64,000 nt of DNA, taken from assembly GCA_905250075.1 (NCBI GenBank), contig CAJNOP010000058.1, positions 325,789 to 389,788 of the forward strand, written 5' to 3'. Position 1 is the first letter of the stretch; each line of letters begins with the position of its first letter. This document shows, piece after piece, positions 1-10,468 of the stretch. The position numbers were made by a program, and so were the translations under genes. A model generated the notes under the pieces. The model had not been told where the DNA came from and searched no databases. It worked only from the letters and a program-made list of their open reading frames with translations. The stretch comes from Rotaria sp. Silwood1. Its lineage: Eukaryota > Rotifera > Eurotatoria > Philodinida > Philodinidae.

Positions 1-1255
1 AAAGCTCAGTTGATGTCAGCCTTGGTAAATTTTCTTAGATGCGTTCTGGATAATGTATTCACAAAAACTTGGAATTTAAAATTTTTGTAAAATCGAGTTT
101 TGCAAGAATGATCAATTTAAAAGAACATCAGCCTCTTATCTCCAGAATTCATGCATGAACTGAATTCTTGGTGCGTTATTTGTTCGAAATATGTCAGATC
201 ATAGTTACTTAGTAGCACAAAATAATTCAAAAAATAGTTTTTATTGTTGGAAAACGGTCAATTAGTGAGAGCGACTAAGTTATACAGTATCTTTCATAAA
301 TGGCTATGTTTTGATATAAAAACTAAGAGTAGATTTAACTTCCAATAAGCCACTGGAAAGAGCACTCTTAACGCTACAAAACTTACCATTATACATGGTT
401 TTCCATTTCACTTCTAATATAAAAAGTTTAACTAAAATAGAAACTGATGATGCGCGATGGTGATGTTACAAAAACTTGTTTAGAGGTGTTTTGTTTTTGG
501 CGTTTTCTCCTTCTTAGATTCATTCTGGAAAAATATGTTTCATAAAAAATTTGTAGTTCAGACATGACTCTTTCGAAAAAAAAATTTAATTGGCTTAGAA
601 GTTGGCAATATGGTCTAACAGAGTGTGACATTTTCCCAAAGACTTTTGCACCGCGTATTATTTTAATACGTTATTTAGAAGTTTAAACGAACTTTCGCTC
701 TAGATGGTGATAAGAGTTGTTTTTCTATGATATGTGAATATTATATTAATATCTCTTTAACAACAGGGTGTGGGTGTGGGTGTGCGTGTGTGAGTGTGAG
801 TGTGGGTGTGGTGTGGGTATGCGTGTGTGGGTGTGGGTGTGGTGTGAATGTGGGCGTGTGGGTGTGGGTGGGGTGAGTGTGGGTGAAGAGAAGAACATGC
901 CACACTCACACCCATTCACATCCACACCCCACATCCACATCTCACACTCCACCATACTCTTTTTACGGTTTTTCGACTTGAACTAGAATTGGCACACAAG
1001 TCGTTCATATACGTTTTTATAACTGTCTTTCGTACGAGAGGAGTCTAAGTCTCTGTTAAGACTCATCAAAATTTTGAAATTTCTGTCTATTCCTTCTGTA
1101 AAAATCACCGAATTAGTAGGGAGCTATACCTTTGGGAAAGATGATATCTTCTGATATGAGGAGGGGTTTTATTGTATGAGAAAGAGAGAGCTTATAAGTT
1201 TTCTTGAAATATACGACTATCTTTTTTATTTTCGTAAGTTTTAGTACGTTGATAT
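1..1255. other. 5' flank, no gene recognised
   Basis: I see no supported gene here. The stretch holds one telomere-like hairpin (listed separately) and, just before the next gene's ATG, a pyrimidine-poor TTTTAG acceptor ending at 1244. Two diverged copies of a motif around TTAGAT.C.TTCTGGA occur near 35 and 515, suggesting an old local duplication. Short open frames here look like chance or repeat translation. Confidence 0.5.
766..953. repeat. telomere-like palindrome A
   Basis: A G-rich arm of GTGTGGGTGTGGG-type repeats (766 to about 880) is followed by a GGTGAAGAGAAGAAC core and then a C-rich arm of CACACTCACACCC type. The two arms can fold into a hairpin. The unit resembles the bdelloid telomeric repeat TGTGGG but is internal and inverted. 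Same family as the later palindromes B to P. Confidence 0.75.
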
Positions 1256-4200
1256 ATGGATACAGTTCCGAAGTGTGATATCGTTCCCACTCAAGAAACA
1301 GGAACACAGTTTGACTCCTCGAATGGCGGTGCAAACCGAAACGAACCAACAACTAAAACTAAAACCCTCATGCAATCTCCATCACATAATTACATCAATG
1401 TCGATGATTCGGAAGAGGATATGTCATCAAGTGTCCGGGTACTCGATTTGCCAGACGATCGATCAACGCCAAATTCTGGTGCCATCATTCGAAGAATTCA
1501 AAGAGTGCACTTCTCGAATGGAAGTGGCGAATATTCAGCTGAAGTTAACAGGTTGCGGGAAGAAAATGCAAGGTTAAAGACGCAAGTTGCAGATCTGAAC
1601 GAAAAAATCGGGAACCTGACACAGTCGAGTGACAATGCTAGAAATGAGGTATGTTCCAACATCTCGTCACAATACAACAGTTTCGTGTGGACGGGCACAA
1701 ATAGAGGACAGAACCATTCGTCCATGTTTCTTAAATATCTTTTATCTTTCGAGATACACTTAGAAAAGAGTATACTGCTAAACTTGTATCTAAAGAAAGA
1801 ATTTTTGAGGTTTCGTACAGACCTACCGACTTCATAAAAGGTTGCCAGACTGCCCAATTCTTTTCAACGTGAGTATGCCTGTATTAAACTTCAAAGATTC
1901 TTTCTTTAGATACAAGTTTTGCATCTTATGTTTTTTAAGAGTGTGATTTGCAGCGAACATGCATAACAACCGCTGCAGAATTCATATTCGATAAGAAACG
2001 TCTTCGCATTCTACCGAGCTTCTTTTAAGGGCCAAAAATAGTTTAGATTGTCAGTGAAAATTTTACCCATGTTTTTTCATTTTTTGGTTTTAAGATGTAA
2101 CTTGCTGTGCTGATAGAAATCTATTTTACAGTTTTCAATCAGCTAATCTTACGAGAGAACATTCCCAGTGCCTCACTCCGATTTTGTTCGTTCATATATC
2201 AGCCGATAGAAAACCTCGGTTCGATAAAAAGCTTAACAGAATCTCCTGTTGATGGCTTCTCCTTTGGGATTTACGGAGGTTTTACTGAAGTTTTGGCCTG
2301 TAGCAAAGGATTTCCGAAAAATCCGAATTCAAGAATTTCAATCTAAAATTTTGCCCATGGATAGGTCTACCAGTCATTAGGATCGTCTGAAAGTTTCACG
2401 CAAAACAAGTGTTTCTTTCTCGAGATATTGAATTTTCAAAAAATAATGACTTTTCACAGAGAGGTGACACAAATCAACTTTATTGGAAAATTCAACTCGT
2501 TGAGAAAGAAACACCTGTTTTGCGTGAAACTTCCAGACGATTCTAATGACTGGTAGACCTATTCATGGGCAAAATTTTAGATTGAAATTCTTGAATTCGG
2601 ATTTTTCGGAAATCCTTTGCTACAGGCCAAAACTTCAGTAAAACCTCCGTAAATCCCAAAGGAGAAGCCATCGACATGAGATCTTGTTAAGCTTTTTATC
2701 GAACCGAGGTTTCCTATCGACTGATATATGAACGAACGAAATCGGAGTGAGGCACTGAGAATGTCCTCTCGTTAGTTCCAAAGTAAACCCCTCCCATATT
2801 ACAAGCCCCCCCCCCTTCTTAGAAGCCCCCTTCAGAAGCTATAACGTGAAAGATGTATTAGAAGCCCCCCATTTTAAAAAATGTTTTGCAAAATTTCTAA
2901 TGGTATTTTCATTGTAAAACTTTCAAAATTCAAGATCTTAAGATAAAAATTTGTTCTGTTTTCTTATTTACTAGCATAACAAATTAAAAATCTCCTAGAA
3001 AGTCGTTGCAACCACTCTTAAAACCATAAAAATCCCTGAGGCTCTTTGAAAATTTTTTCCATATAATAACAATAATGATTTTACAGCAGTATATGACATT
3101 ATTGTTTAAATTTGATAGAAAGAAACAGAAGTTTCTTTTTTCAAATTTTTGCATAGTTTTATTTAATATCGATATTTCGAAGAATAAATATTCATTATCG
3201 AGATATAAAATGAAATTGTTATGAAAATAGAAAATTTTACATCGAACTAAATAAGAACAAAGAGATGTTTAGAACCAACAGAAATGAATTCTAAACACAT
3301 CTATAAAATATGGAAAGAGATAAATAAAAGCTGCTGTTTATCTCTCTATATTTTATAGAGATGTTTATAAGACCTTGTACGCATTACACGACGAAGAATT
3401 AATTCAAATTGAATTAAGCAACATGATTGGTGTTTCGACGAAGCAGCATCAATCATATTTTTTAAATCACTTTTAATTCGGCTAGTCTGTTTGACCCATA
3501 ATTCATTTCTATTCGTCATAAACGTCTCTCTCTTTCTTCTCTTTGTTCTTATTTTGTTACATGCAAAGTTTTCTATTATTGTAATAATTTCATTTTATAT
3601 CTCGATAATGAAAATTTATTCTTCGAAATATCGATATGAAATAAAATAAAACAAATTTGAAAAAAGAAACTTCTGTTTCTTTCTATTAAATTTAAATAAT
3701 AATGTTATAGGCTCCTGTAAAATCATTATAATTTTTTTCAAAATTATTGCTCATAAATACACAAAATTTTTCATCTAAAACTATTGAAAAATTTGAGGAC
3801 GTAATAGAAGCCCCTCCGAAAATTTTGGATGGTGGACAGTTTAGAAGCCCCCGGGGGCTTCTAAACTGGGGGGGGGTTTACTCTTCTTTGCAGTAGTAAT
3901 AGACTTCTTTTTCTGTTAGCTAATCAGATTTGGAGAAACACGAATTTTGCAGTACCCAGTACCGACTTTCTTAGTTAACTTTTGGCAAGTGCTAAGAGTC
4001 ATTTCATGCATTAAAATTTCATTGTTGACTGTTTGAAAAACGAAATTTTTAATGTATGAAATGACTTTTAACACTTTCCGAAAGTGAACTGAGAAAATTT
4101 GTACTGCGAAATTCATCCTAATCTTAAGCCTTTTCTCAGGCAGCCTAGGCACTCTCCTCTTCTGGCTTGAAATCAGTGTGCCATTCGTTTTCTTAGCGCT

Positions 4201-5733
4201 TCCTTATTCGTTTTAGAGAATATGGACGCTTAGACGAATTGAACAAACAACATTCTTTTGTCCGCATTACTGAAAAGTAGAAAACATTAGGATGACATAA
4301 GTTCGGTATACCTCTGACTCTACCTCCTTTCAGCATTCCCTTTATTGAGGACGTCTAACCGTACGATTAACCCACGGAAGATATGATTACATCTGCCAGT
4401 ATCAGTTATAATATTAGTTGCGATAATTAGCTTTGATTTGCGAAAAGCAGGCAACAGTAATAATAACCCGTCGTCACTTTACAAAGAGAACTGGTGGCGA
4501 TTTACACCAATTATTCCTGATTAAGCCACAATGATCTTCGATAACTCTATCTGCTCCTAAAAGAGAAAAGAATGAGGACAGATGTAGGAGTAAACCAAAA
4601 GCGCTTAAAACAGCCAAGAAATAAACAACATATATGAAAATGATCGAACGCCAACCCACTGAATCGAATCTCCCATTCCGTGAATTCATTGCATGGTAAT
4701 TGTAAGCAAAACTGCACATGGTGTTCACTGTCACGAAGCAGTTTTTGTACTGAATATCTCATTTTGCCAGACGAAAATAAGGAACGTTGCAATCCTCAAG
4801 TATGTGTCAGCTGCCACCTTGCGCTAGGGATCTTCTTACTTCGACAAGGGGATCGTTAATGTTATATTTATTTTTTCATCATGTTTGTGATATTTGATGC
4901 TTCAGATCAATCGATTAAAACGAAAAATCGAGGATGACCGATTGGATACAGAGATGCGCATGGACCAGTTGCAGCGCAGGCATCAGGTAGACCTGAAGGA
5001 AACTCGACGTCGCACAGAACAGTTAGAAGATGTGAACCAAGGTTTAAACACTGAAGTAAACCAGTTGCGACGAGAAAATCAACAATTGAAACTCCAGGTC
5101 GAGCAGTTAAAGCAGGACAAGATGACCTTGCAAAGTGAGGTGGAGAACTTGAAGACTCAATTGAACATTCTGCAACAAAATGGCAAGGAAATGAAAAAAG
5201 AATTGAGCGAGGCAAAACATGACATTGACATGATGAAAAAGAAAACGGAGGAGGAAAGACAGCAAAAAGAGACTGAAGAGGAAAAAAATATCTCTAAATT
5301 GCTTATGGGGGAAGTAGCATTCAAGTTTGATCGAGTGGTTATTCAAAATATCTTTCGAGACCGCTTTAAATCCTCGAATGCTGATGATATAACATGGATT
5401 CAACGAGCTCGTACACTAACCATAAGAAAAGTTCTCAGCCAACAATTTGAATTTATGACTACTGAAGAACAGAACCGACTTCAAGATTTCGTTAAATATC
5501 TGAAGCAACATGGTTGGCATAGTGGCTTTCACTTTGCGGATGTACTTAAGGAACTAAAAGACGGCAGACACACTTTGGCCCATTTATCACCCACATTCAA
5601 AAATCGTCAAAATCGCACAATGCTCAAAAAAGCAGCCGCATGTTCCAACGATACACGTCAAATTTCGGAATATGAAAAAGTTATAGACGATTTGTGCGAT
5701 TACACTTCCATGGAATGCCCTCTTCGTGATTAA
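1256..5733 (+). CDS. Coiled-coil protein, two exons, function unknown
   Basis: Join of 1256-1648 and 4906-5733 (phase 0, donor GAG|GTATGT, acceptor TTCAG|ATC), giving 406 aa. Residues 1-85 are Ser/Thr/Asp-rich and probably disordered. A long coiled coil begins at about residue 88 (EVNRLREENARLK) in exon 1 and continues to about residue 265 in exon 2, so the heptad pattern crosses the splice junction and supports the join. The last 140 residues are a mixed helical domain with several His, Trp and Cys that I do not recognise. No signal peptide or membrane segment is visible. The ATG at 1256 lies 11 nt after a TTTTAG acceptor, compatible with trans-splicing or a 5'UTR intron. The 3257-nt intron is far longer than the roughly 50-65 nt typical of this window and is filled with foldback repeats. 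A scaffold or cytoskeletal role would be a guess. Confidence 0.75.
2151..2772. repeat. Foldback element 1 in intron
   Basis: Two inverted arms of about 270 nt (2151 to about 2424, and about 2497 to 2772) flank a roughly 70 nt centre. The outer ends read ACGAGAGAACATTC and its near-complement GAATGTCCTCTCGT. Arm identity is high by eye, with scattered substitutions. No coding sequence longer than the arms is supported, so this is probably a non-autonomous palindromic transposon. Confidence 0.8.
2776..3885. mobile_element. Foldback element 2 with C-rich terminal repeats
   Basis: The element starts AGTAAACCCC and ends GGGGTTTACT, giving 10-nt perfect terminal inverted repeats. Near both ends the motif TAGAAGCCCC recurs (about 2819, 2860, 3802 and 3841, plus an inverted copy at 3853), as subterminal transposase sites do. 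Inner inverted arms lie at about 3060-3260 and 3540-3730, and a small perfect-looking hairpin lies at about 3298-3366. No transposase is present, so it is likely a MITE or foldback element. I could not define a target duplication. Confidence 0.75.
3942..4114. repeat. Foldback element 3 in intron
   Basis: Inverted arms at 3942-4024 and 4039-4114 flank a 14 nt loop. Arms share GCAGTAC, AGTCATTTCAT and TTAAAATTTC-type blocks on opposite strands, with a few mismatches and a small indel. It is the third palindrome in a row in the same intron. Confidence 0.75.
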
Positions 5734-6250
5734 TTATGAACTAAAGACTTCCGCTGACTTTATTTGACATTACTACTGTAGTGACATGGAGTGTGTATCA
5801 TGAAAAAGAAAGCAATGACTAGTTTCGTCCTTTACCAAGAATGTCATCAGGGTGTGGTGGGTCGGTGGGTCGGTGGGTGTAGATATGAGTTTTAGCCCTT
5901 CACTCGCTACATCCACCCCCGTACTCACACCACACCCATACCCCCCCCCCCCCCTTATTTAAATATACAACTACCAAATCGTATAAAATGTCATAGACCA
6001 GAAAAAAAGGTACAGGACTTTGTTTCAAGGAAATATAATCTTCTGTAAGATAATATTCCAGATTAAAATTGATTTCAAATAATTTTTCATCTATTGCATA
6101 GAAAAACTTGAAATATCTGTTGCGAATCAAAGTCATTAAATTTATGAATGATTATTTATTTATTTATTTAAAAGAATATATTCTATACGAAAATAATATT
6201 TCTATTAACGAAGACAACATTAAAAAAATATGTATAATATACAAACGATT
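5734..6250. other. Intergenic, convergent gene ends
   Basis: Space between the plus-strand coiled-coil gene and the minus-strand F-box cluster. It holds telomere-like palindrome B and a run of 14 C at about 5941-5954. Nothing coding is supported. Confidence 0.6.
5850..5954. repeat. telomere-like palindrome B
   Basis: G-rich arm GGGTGTGGTGGGTCGGTGGG, a spacer with ATGAGTTTTAGCCCTTC, then a C-rich arm with CACACCACACCCATAC ending in a long C run. Confidence 0.7.
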
Positions 6251-7207
6251 TCAACTAACTAAGAGTCGACTTTGATATCGACCTTGAAAAATATTATTAA
6301 AGTTTTTCTTTAAACACCGGCAAATGTCTTGAAAATCATACTCAATTAGTCCACTCGGTCGTTTAATACGTAAATCAAATTCGAATCGATCAAGTACTAA
6401 TAAATTCTTTGAAATTATTGGTGAAAGCCAATCATAATACTGAAAATAATCCATTTTATTCGAATCTATTGATATTGATCGACATATTTTAAACTGCTCG
6501 AGATTAGGTACACACAATAAATAATCTTCTAATACACTATCATCCCAAGGCCACTCATCATAATGCATATTGATTATTAATCGTTTAAGATTGATATGTG
6601 ATACAATATTCGATTGCATTTTTGATTTTATTGGTAATTTAAATTTTAAAAAATATAAATTTGGACATGCCAAAAGAATGGATATATATATAGATGCATC
6701 AATATCGTTTAATTTTAAAAAACGTAATGATAATGATTGTGTCCATTCACGACTTGTATAGGGTGGTGTCATTCGTGATATATAACAATATTTTAAATTT
6801 GGAAATGTATTTGAAAAAATTATTGCACGTAAATCAGGCATATAAAATGGACTCACTCTATGTGAAATTGCAAGATATTCTAAATTAGGTAAAATACGAT
6901 TATTTAATTGTGATATTAAATTATCTGTTACATAATCCAGTATAATACGATGTATATTAGGAAAACAAGTTAATTTGTTTTCAATTTTAGTATTAATAAT
7001 TAATGTATAAATATATGGATATGAAAGAGTACAATTATCATTTTTATCTGTTGAATAAGTAAGATGAGTGAGAGATTGAATTAAATCATTAAAGCGAGAA
7101 TTTAAATTATAAAAAGCTTGAAAAAGATCTCGAGCTTTAAGATATTTAAATAATTCAATGATTATTTCATTAGGTAAATTTTCCAATAGAAACACATTAT
7201 TAGTCAT
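6251..7207 (-). CDS. F-box-like protein, tandem copy 1
   Basis: 318 aa, single exon, ATG at 7207. A longer open frame has no ATG upstream, and a TTTTTAG acceptor sits 13 nt before this ATG. Residues about 8-50 form an F-box-like motif (ENLPNEIIIELFKYLKARDL), the segment that in other families binds Skp1 and recruits the SCF ubiquitin ligase. The rest carries diverged leucine-rich repeat-like units ending in N-L-E/Y-x-L/F, such as CPNLYFLKFKL and VPNLEQFKICRS, the usual substrate-binding part. It is the most downstream member of a seven-gene minus-strand tandem array that clearly arose by duplication. The target is unknown. The family resembles large lineage-specific F-box sets; the specific role is inference. 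Confidence 0.85.
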   Translation of the reverse strand: MTNNVFLLENLPNEIIIELFKYLKARDLFQAFYNLNSRFNDLIQSLTHLTYSTDKNDNCTLSYPYIYTLIINTKIENKLTCFPNIHRIILDYVTDNLISQLNNRILPNLEYLAISHRVSPFYMPDLRAIIFSNTFPNLKYCYISRMTPPYTSREWTQSLSLRFLKLNDIDASIYISILLACPNLYFLKFKLPIKSKMQSNIVSHINLKRLIINMHYDEWPWDDSVLEDYLLCVPNLEQFKICRSISIDSNKMDYFQYYDWLSPIISKNLLVLDRFEFDLRIKRPSGLIEYDFQDICRCLKKNFNNIFQGRYQSRLLVS

Positions 7208-7221
7208 GTGTACAACTATTC

Positions 7222-7954
7222 TAAAAATAAAATATTTATAGACTATTATTTTAATCAAACGAAAGTTTGTTTAGTCATGATGACATTAATCGTCACATTA
7301 TAAAGTCGATACCAGATTTTCACGATCTCTCTACTATATTTATGGACTCGTCTTTACACATATTCTCAAACAGTTTCTGCAAATTTCGTTGAAAGTATGT
7401 GAGATGAACCAGAGTTCTCAGCAGACTAAAAAATTTTTCTTTTAAATACTTTGGCTTGGCATGTTGGTCAAAATTATTCATCATTACTAACCATTATCTT
7501 ATTTCATAAATTAATCTAAGTAGATAATTTAGTCGTTATTAAATATTTACCAACACAAGACAAACAAAGCTCCAGTAGACTAGTTAATCGAACTTGTTGG
7601 TTCTGTCTCAGTATAATGATAGGATTAAATGAGATTCATCGAGAAAAAAATTACTAAATTGATAGTACTAATATGCAATGATATGAAATAAAAATCTTAT
7701 AATTATAGGCTAAATCAACAATAAGATTTAAATAATTCTAAAAGAATTACTTAATATTCAAAGAAAGTGACCATGCCGAAGAATTTTTAAACATAAAATC
7801 TAAAAGAATCGCAATAATTTTAATAATAAATAAACAATTTATTTTACTTTATCACATATCTACAGCAAAGCGAAAAGGTCGAATTTATTATTAAATTAAA
7901 TTCAAACAATATAATATGTAAAAACAAAAGAAAAACACCACATTTCATATGTAT
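7222..7954. other. Intergenic within F-box array
   Basis: AT-rich spacer between array copies 1 and 2. I see no coding remnant or repeat. Confidence 0.5.
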
Positions 7955-8941
7955 TTACAATGATTCTCTGTCAATTATAAGTTGAGCTTTATATTGACCT
8001 TTATGTACATTACTAAAATCTTGTTGAATTTTAATAATTATATTCTCATCAATAAATCGATTTAATTTTTCATCTTTTGATAAATGAAAATAAAATAAAA
8101 ACTTTCGTAATAATGGTAAATAATTATTAATTATTGTTGATAACCAATCATAATATTCAATAGATTCTCGAATATTTTGTGTATAATTTCTTCGATGTAT
8201 TTCAAGTTGTTCTAAATTTGGTACACATGTTAAAAATCCACTTATTATATTATCATCATAAAACCAATCAGTATCACAAAGTTCAATTATCATATATTTA
8301 AGATTTTTATGTGATAGAATATTTGTTGGTATACCATTTGATGAATAGAGTAAAAATTTAAGAAAATATAAATTTGGACATGCACTAAGAATTATTTTAT
8401 ATATAACTGAATCAATAAATTCTGTTTTTAAAATACGTATTGATGGTGATTGTGTCCAATTAGGTATTGTTATTAATGTTTGTTTTTCATATAATTCACA
8501 TGATTTTAAATGAAGAAAACGATTTGAAAAAACTTTTTCATGTAAAAGTACCATTTCATACATATTATATGTATAATAAACAGATAAATATTCTAAATAT
8601 GGCATAACATTTGATTGTAATTGTTCTAATACTTTTGGTAATGGATTATTTAATCGAAGACGACGTACATTTGGAAAATTTTGTAGATTAAAATTAATCC
8701 ATGGACTAACAATTAATGTATAAACATAAAATGAATATATTTCATCATTTGTTTTAAGAACATTTGATAAATCCATATGAAATATAAGTTGAAGATGTTG
8801 AAATGATTGAATTAATCGATTAAATCGATTATTAAGATTATAAAATGCACGAAATAAATCTCGTGCATCAAAATTTTTAAATATATCACTGAGTAATTCA
8901 TTAGGTAGATCTTCTAATTGAGTTTTATATTTATTCATCAT
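7955..8941 (-). CDS. F-box-like protein, tandem copy 2
   Basis: 328 aa, intronless, with an N-terminal F-box-like segment (LEDLPNELLSDIFKNFDARD, about residues 9-28 and onward) and diverged LRR-like units including CPNLYFLKFLLY and VPNLEQLEIHRR. The ATG-ATG start follows immediately on TTATTTTAG, with zero intervening bases. A mature mRNA therefore has to get its 5' leader from another exon or from a trans-spliced leader. It shares the conserved YDWLS and FLNN/FYNLN blocks with its neighbours. No signal peptide or membrane segment is present, so the protein is expected to be cytosolic or nuclear. Confidence 0.85.
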   Translation of the reverse strand: MMNKYKTQLEDLPNELLSDIFKNFDARDLFRAFYNLNNRFNRLIQSFQHLQLIFHMDLSNVLKTNDEIYSFYVYTLIVSPWINFNLQNFPNVRRLRLNNPLPKVLEQLQSNVMPYLEYLSVYYTYNMYEMVLLHEKVFSNRFLHLKSCELYEKQTLITIPNWTQSPSIRILKTEFIDSVIYKIILSACPNLYFLKFLLYSSNGIPTNILSHKNLKYMIIELCDTDWFYDDNIISGFLTCVPNLEQLEIHRRNYTQNIRESIEYYDWLSTIINNYLPLLRKFLFYFHLSKDEKLNRFIDENIIIKIQQDFSNVHKGQYKAQLIIDRESL

Positions 8942-9512
8942 CTAAAATAAACAAAAGTTCGTAGAGATTCATATATAACTATGAAACAGAAATGTTCCTC
9001 TTAGAGATAGACCTAAATGTCTAACAAGTATGTTATTGATATGTCTTAGTGAATAGAATGTTGTTCAAAATTTTCATCAATCATTCTGATACTATGGTTA
9101 ATTTTTCCTCTAAAATCTCGATTAAGCATTTCTCACTCAACTTTTATTTTGTATCAAGTTTTATGAGCTTAGATTCTAGGAACATATTCTATTTACTTAC
9201 ATCCGTATGAATTATGAAAGTTGTTTGATTTATTTATCTTGAAAGATTTGTAAAATACTTGTTGCCCTGATAAAATAATTGCTGCGAAAATTTATTATCG
9301 AATTACATTCCAGAGAAGATATTATATTTTATTTCATCTGAAAATCTAAAAACAAAGAAAATAAACAAAGATTTTTTTTTTTCTTTTTTTTTAATGAAAA
9401 TACAACATTTATACTATCTAATTCATATATGTATAACAAAAACAAAAACAAAAAACTTATTTACATCATTTTTCACAAGTTTGAGAAAAAAAAAATAATT
9501 ATTAATTACTTC
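8942..9512. other. Intergenic within F-box array
   Basis: AT-rich spacer with poly-T/poly-A runs near 9370-9390 and 9487-9495. No gene seen. Confidence 0.5.
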
Positions 9513-10468
9513 TTATCTATAAACAACATAACGAGATTGATATCGATTATTATGATAATATAAAAATTTTTCTTCTGTTTGACATAGAATATTTTCAATA
9601 TTTGGTTCAATATATATTTCTGATTGAATAACTTTCAAATAAAACTTAAATCGACGAAGTAATAATAAATATAAATCAATTTTTGATGCTAACCAATCAT
9701 AATCAAGTAGAGATTCTCTAATTTTTGAAATAAATATTGATCTATAAACATGAAGCTTTTCCAAATTAGGGACGCAAGATAAATAACTATGAAATACTTG
9801 ATCATTCCAAGGCCATATCATATCTATAACATTAATTATCATTTTTTTAAGATTCATATGTGGTTCTATATTGATTCTTAATTGATCAGAACTAAATATT
9901 GATAATTCAAAATATACTAAATTAGGACATGCTGTTAAAATTGTTTTATAAGCTAATGAAGTAATACATGAAATTTTTAATGTATGTAATGATGGTAATG
10001 ATATCCATTCATCAATTGTTATCAATATATCTATTTGAAATATAAAAAACAATTTTAATTAACTAAATTATTAATTAATAATAATATTTTAATACCTAAA
10101 TGTGATATAGAAAGATGTTTTAAATAAGGTAATACATTTGAATTTAATTGTTCTAATACTTTTTTTAATGGACATTCTAATTTAAGACAACGTATATTTA
10201 TAAATTGATTAAGATTAATATTTATGGCTCGACCAACAATAAGTGTATAAACATAAAATGGAAAATAATCATTCTCATCGATTTGATTATCAAGAAAAAA
10301 TTCTATATGAAATAAAAGATTAAGATGATGAAATGATTTAATTAATGTATTTAAACGAAAATTAAGATTATAAAATGATTGAAATAAATCTCGTGCATCA
10401 AAATATTGAAATAAATCAATAAGAATTTCATTAGGTAATTGTTCCAATCGTGATAACGTACTATTCAT
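9513..10468 (-). CDS. F-box-like protein, tandem copy 3, interrupted
   Basis: Best read as two exons, 10468-10096 and 10030-9513, joined in phase across a 65-nt GTATTA..AATAG intron to give 296 aa. The F-box-like segment (LEQLPNEILIDLFQYFDARD) and the C-terminal repeats are intact. Paralogues have about 40 more residues at exactly this point (the FSNxFPxLKSC segment) and no intron. This copy has therefore lost a piece and either gained an intron-like sequence there or become a pseudogene whose two frames look spliceable. The ATG lies 17 nt after a TTTTAG acceptor. An out-of-frame ATG in that short leader overlaps the start region. Confidence 0.65.

Noticed and set aside
766-953. True chromosome end at the left edge
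   Set aside because: The TGTGGG-like tract is short, imperfect, inverted and followed by unique genes on both sides; it is interstitial.
746-986. Overlapping frames on both strands rich in Val/Cys/Gly or His/Thr/Pro
   Set aside because: They are translations of the GTGTGG/CACACC repeat, not genes.
4474-4792. Two overlapping minus-strand frames with one hydrophobic segment
   Set aside because: Short, overlap each other in different frames, lie in the coiled-coil gene's intron, and match nothing recognisable.
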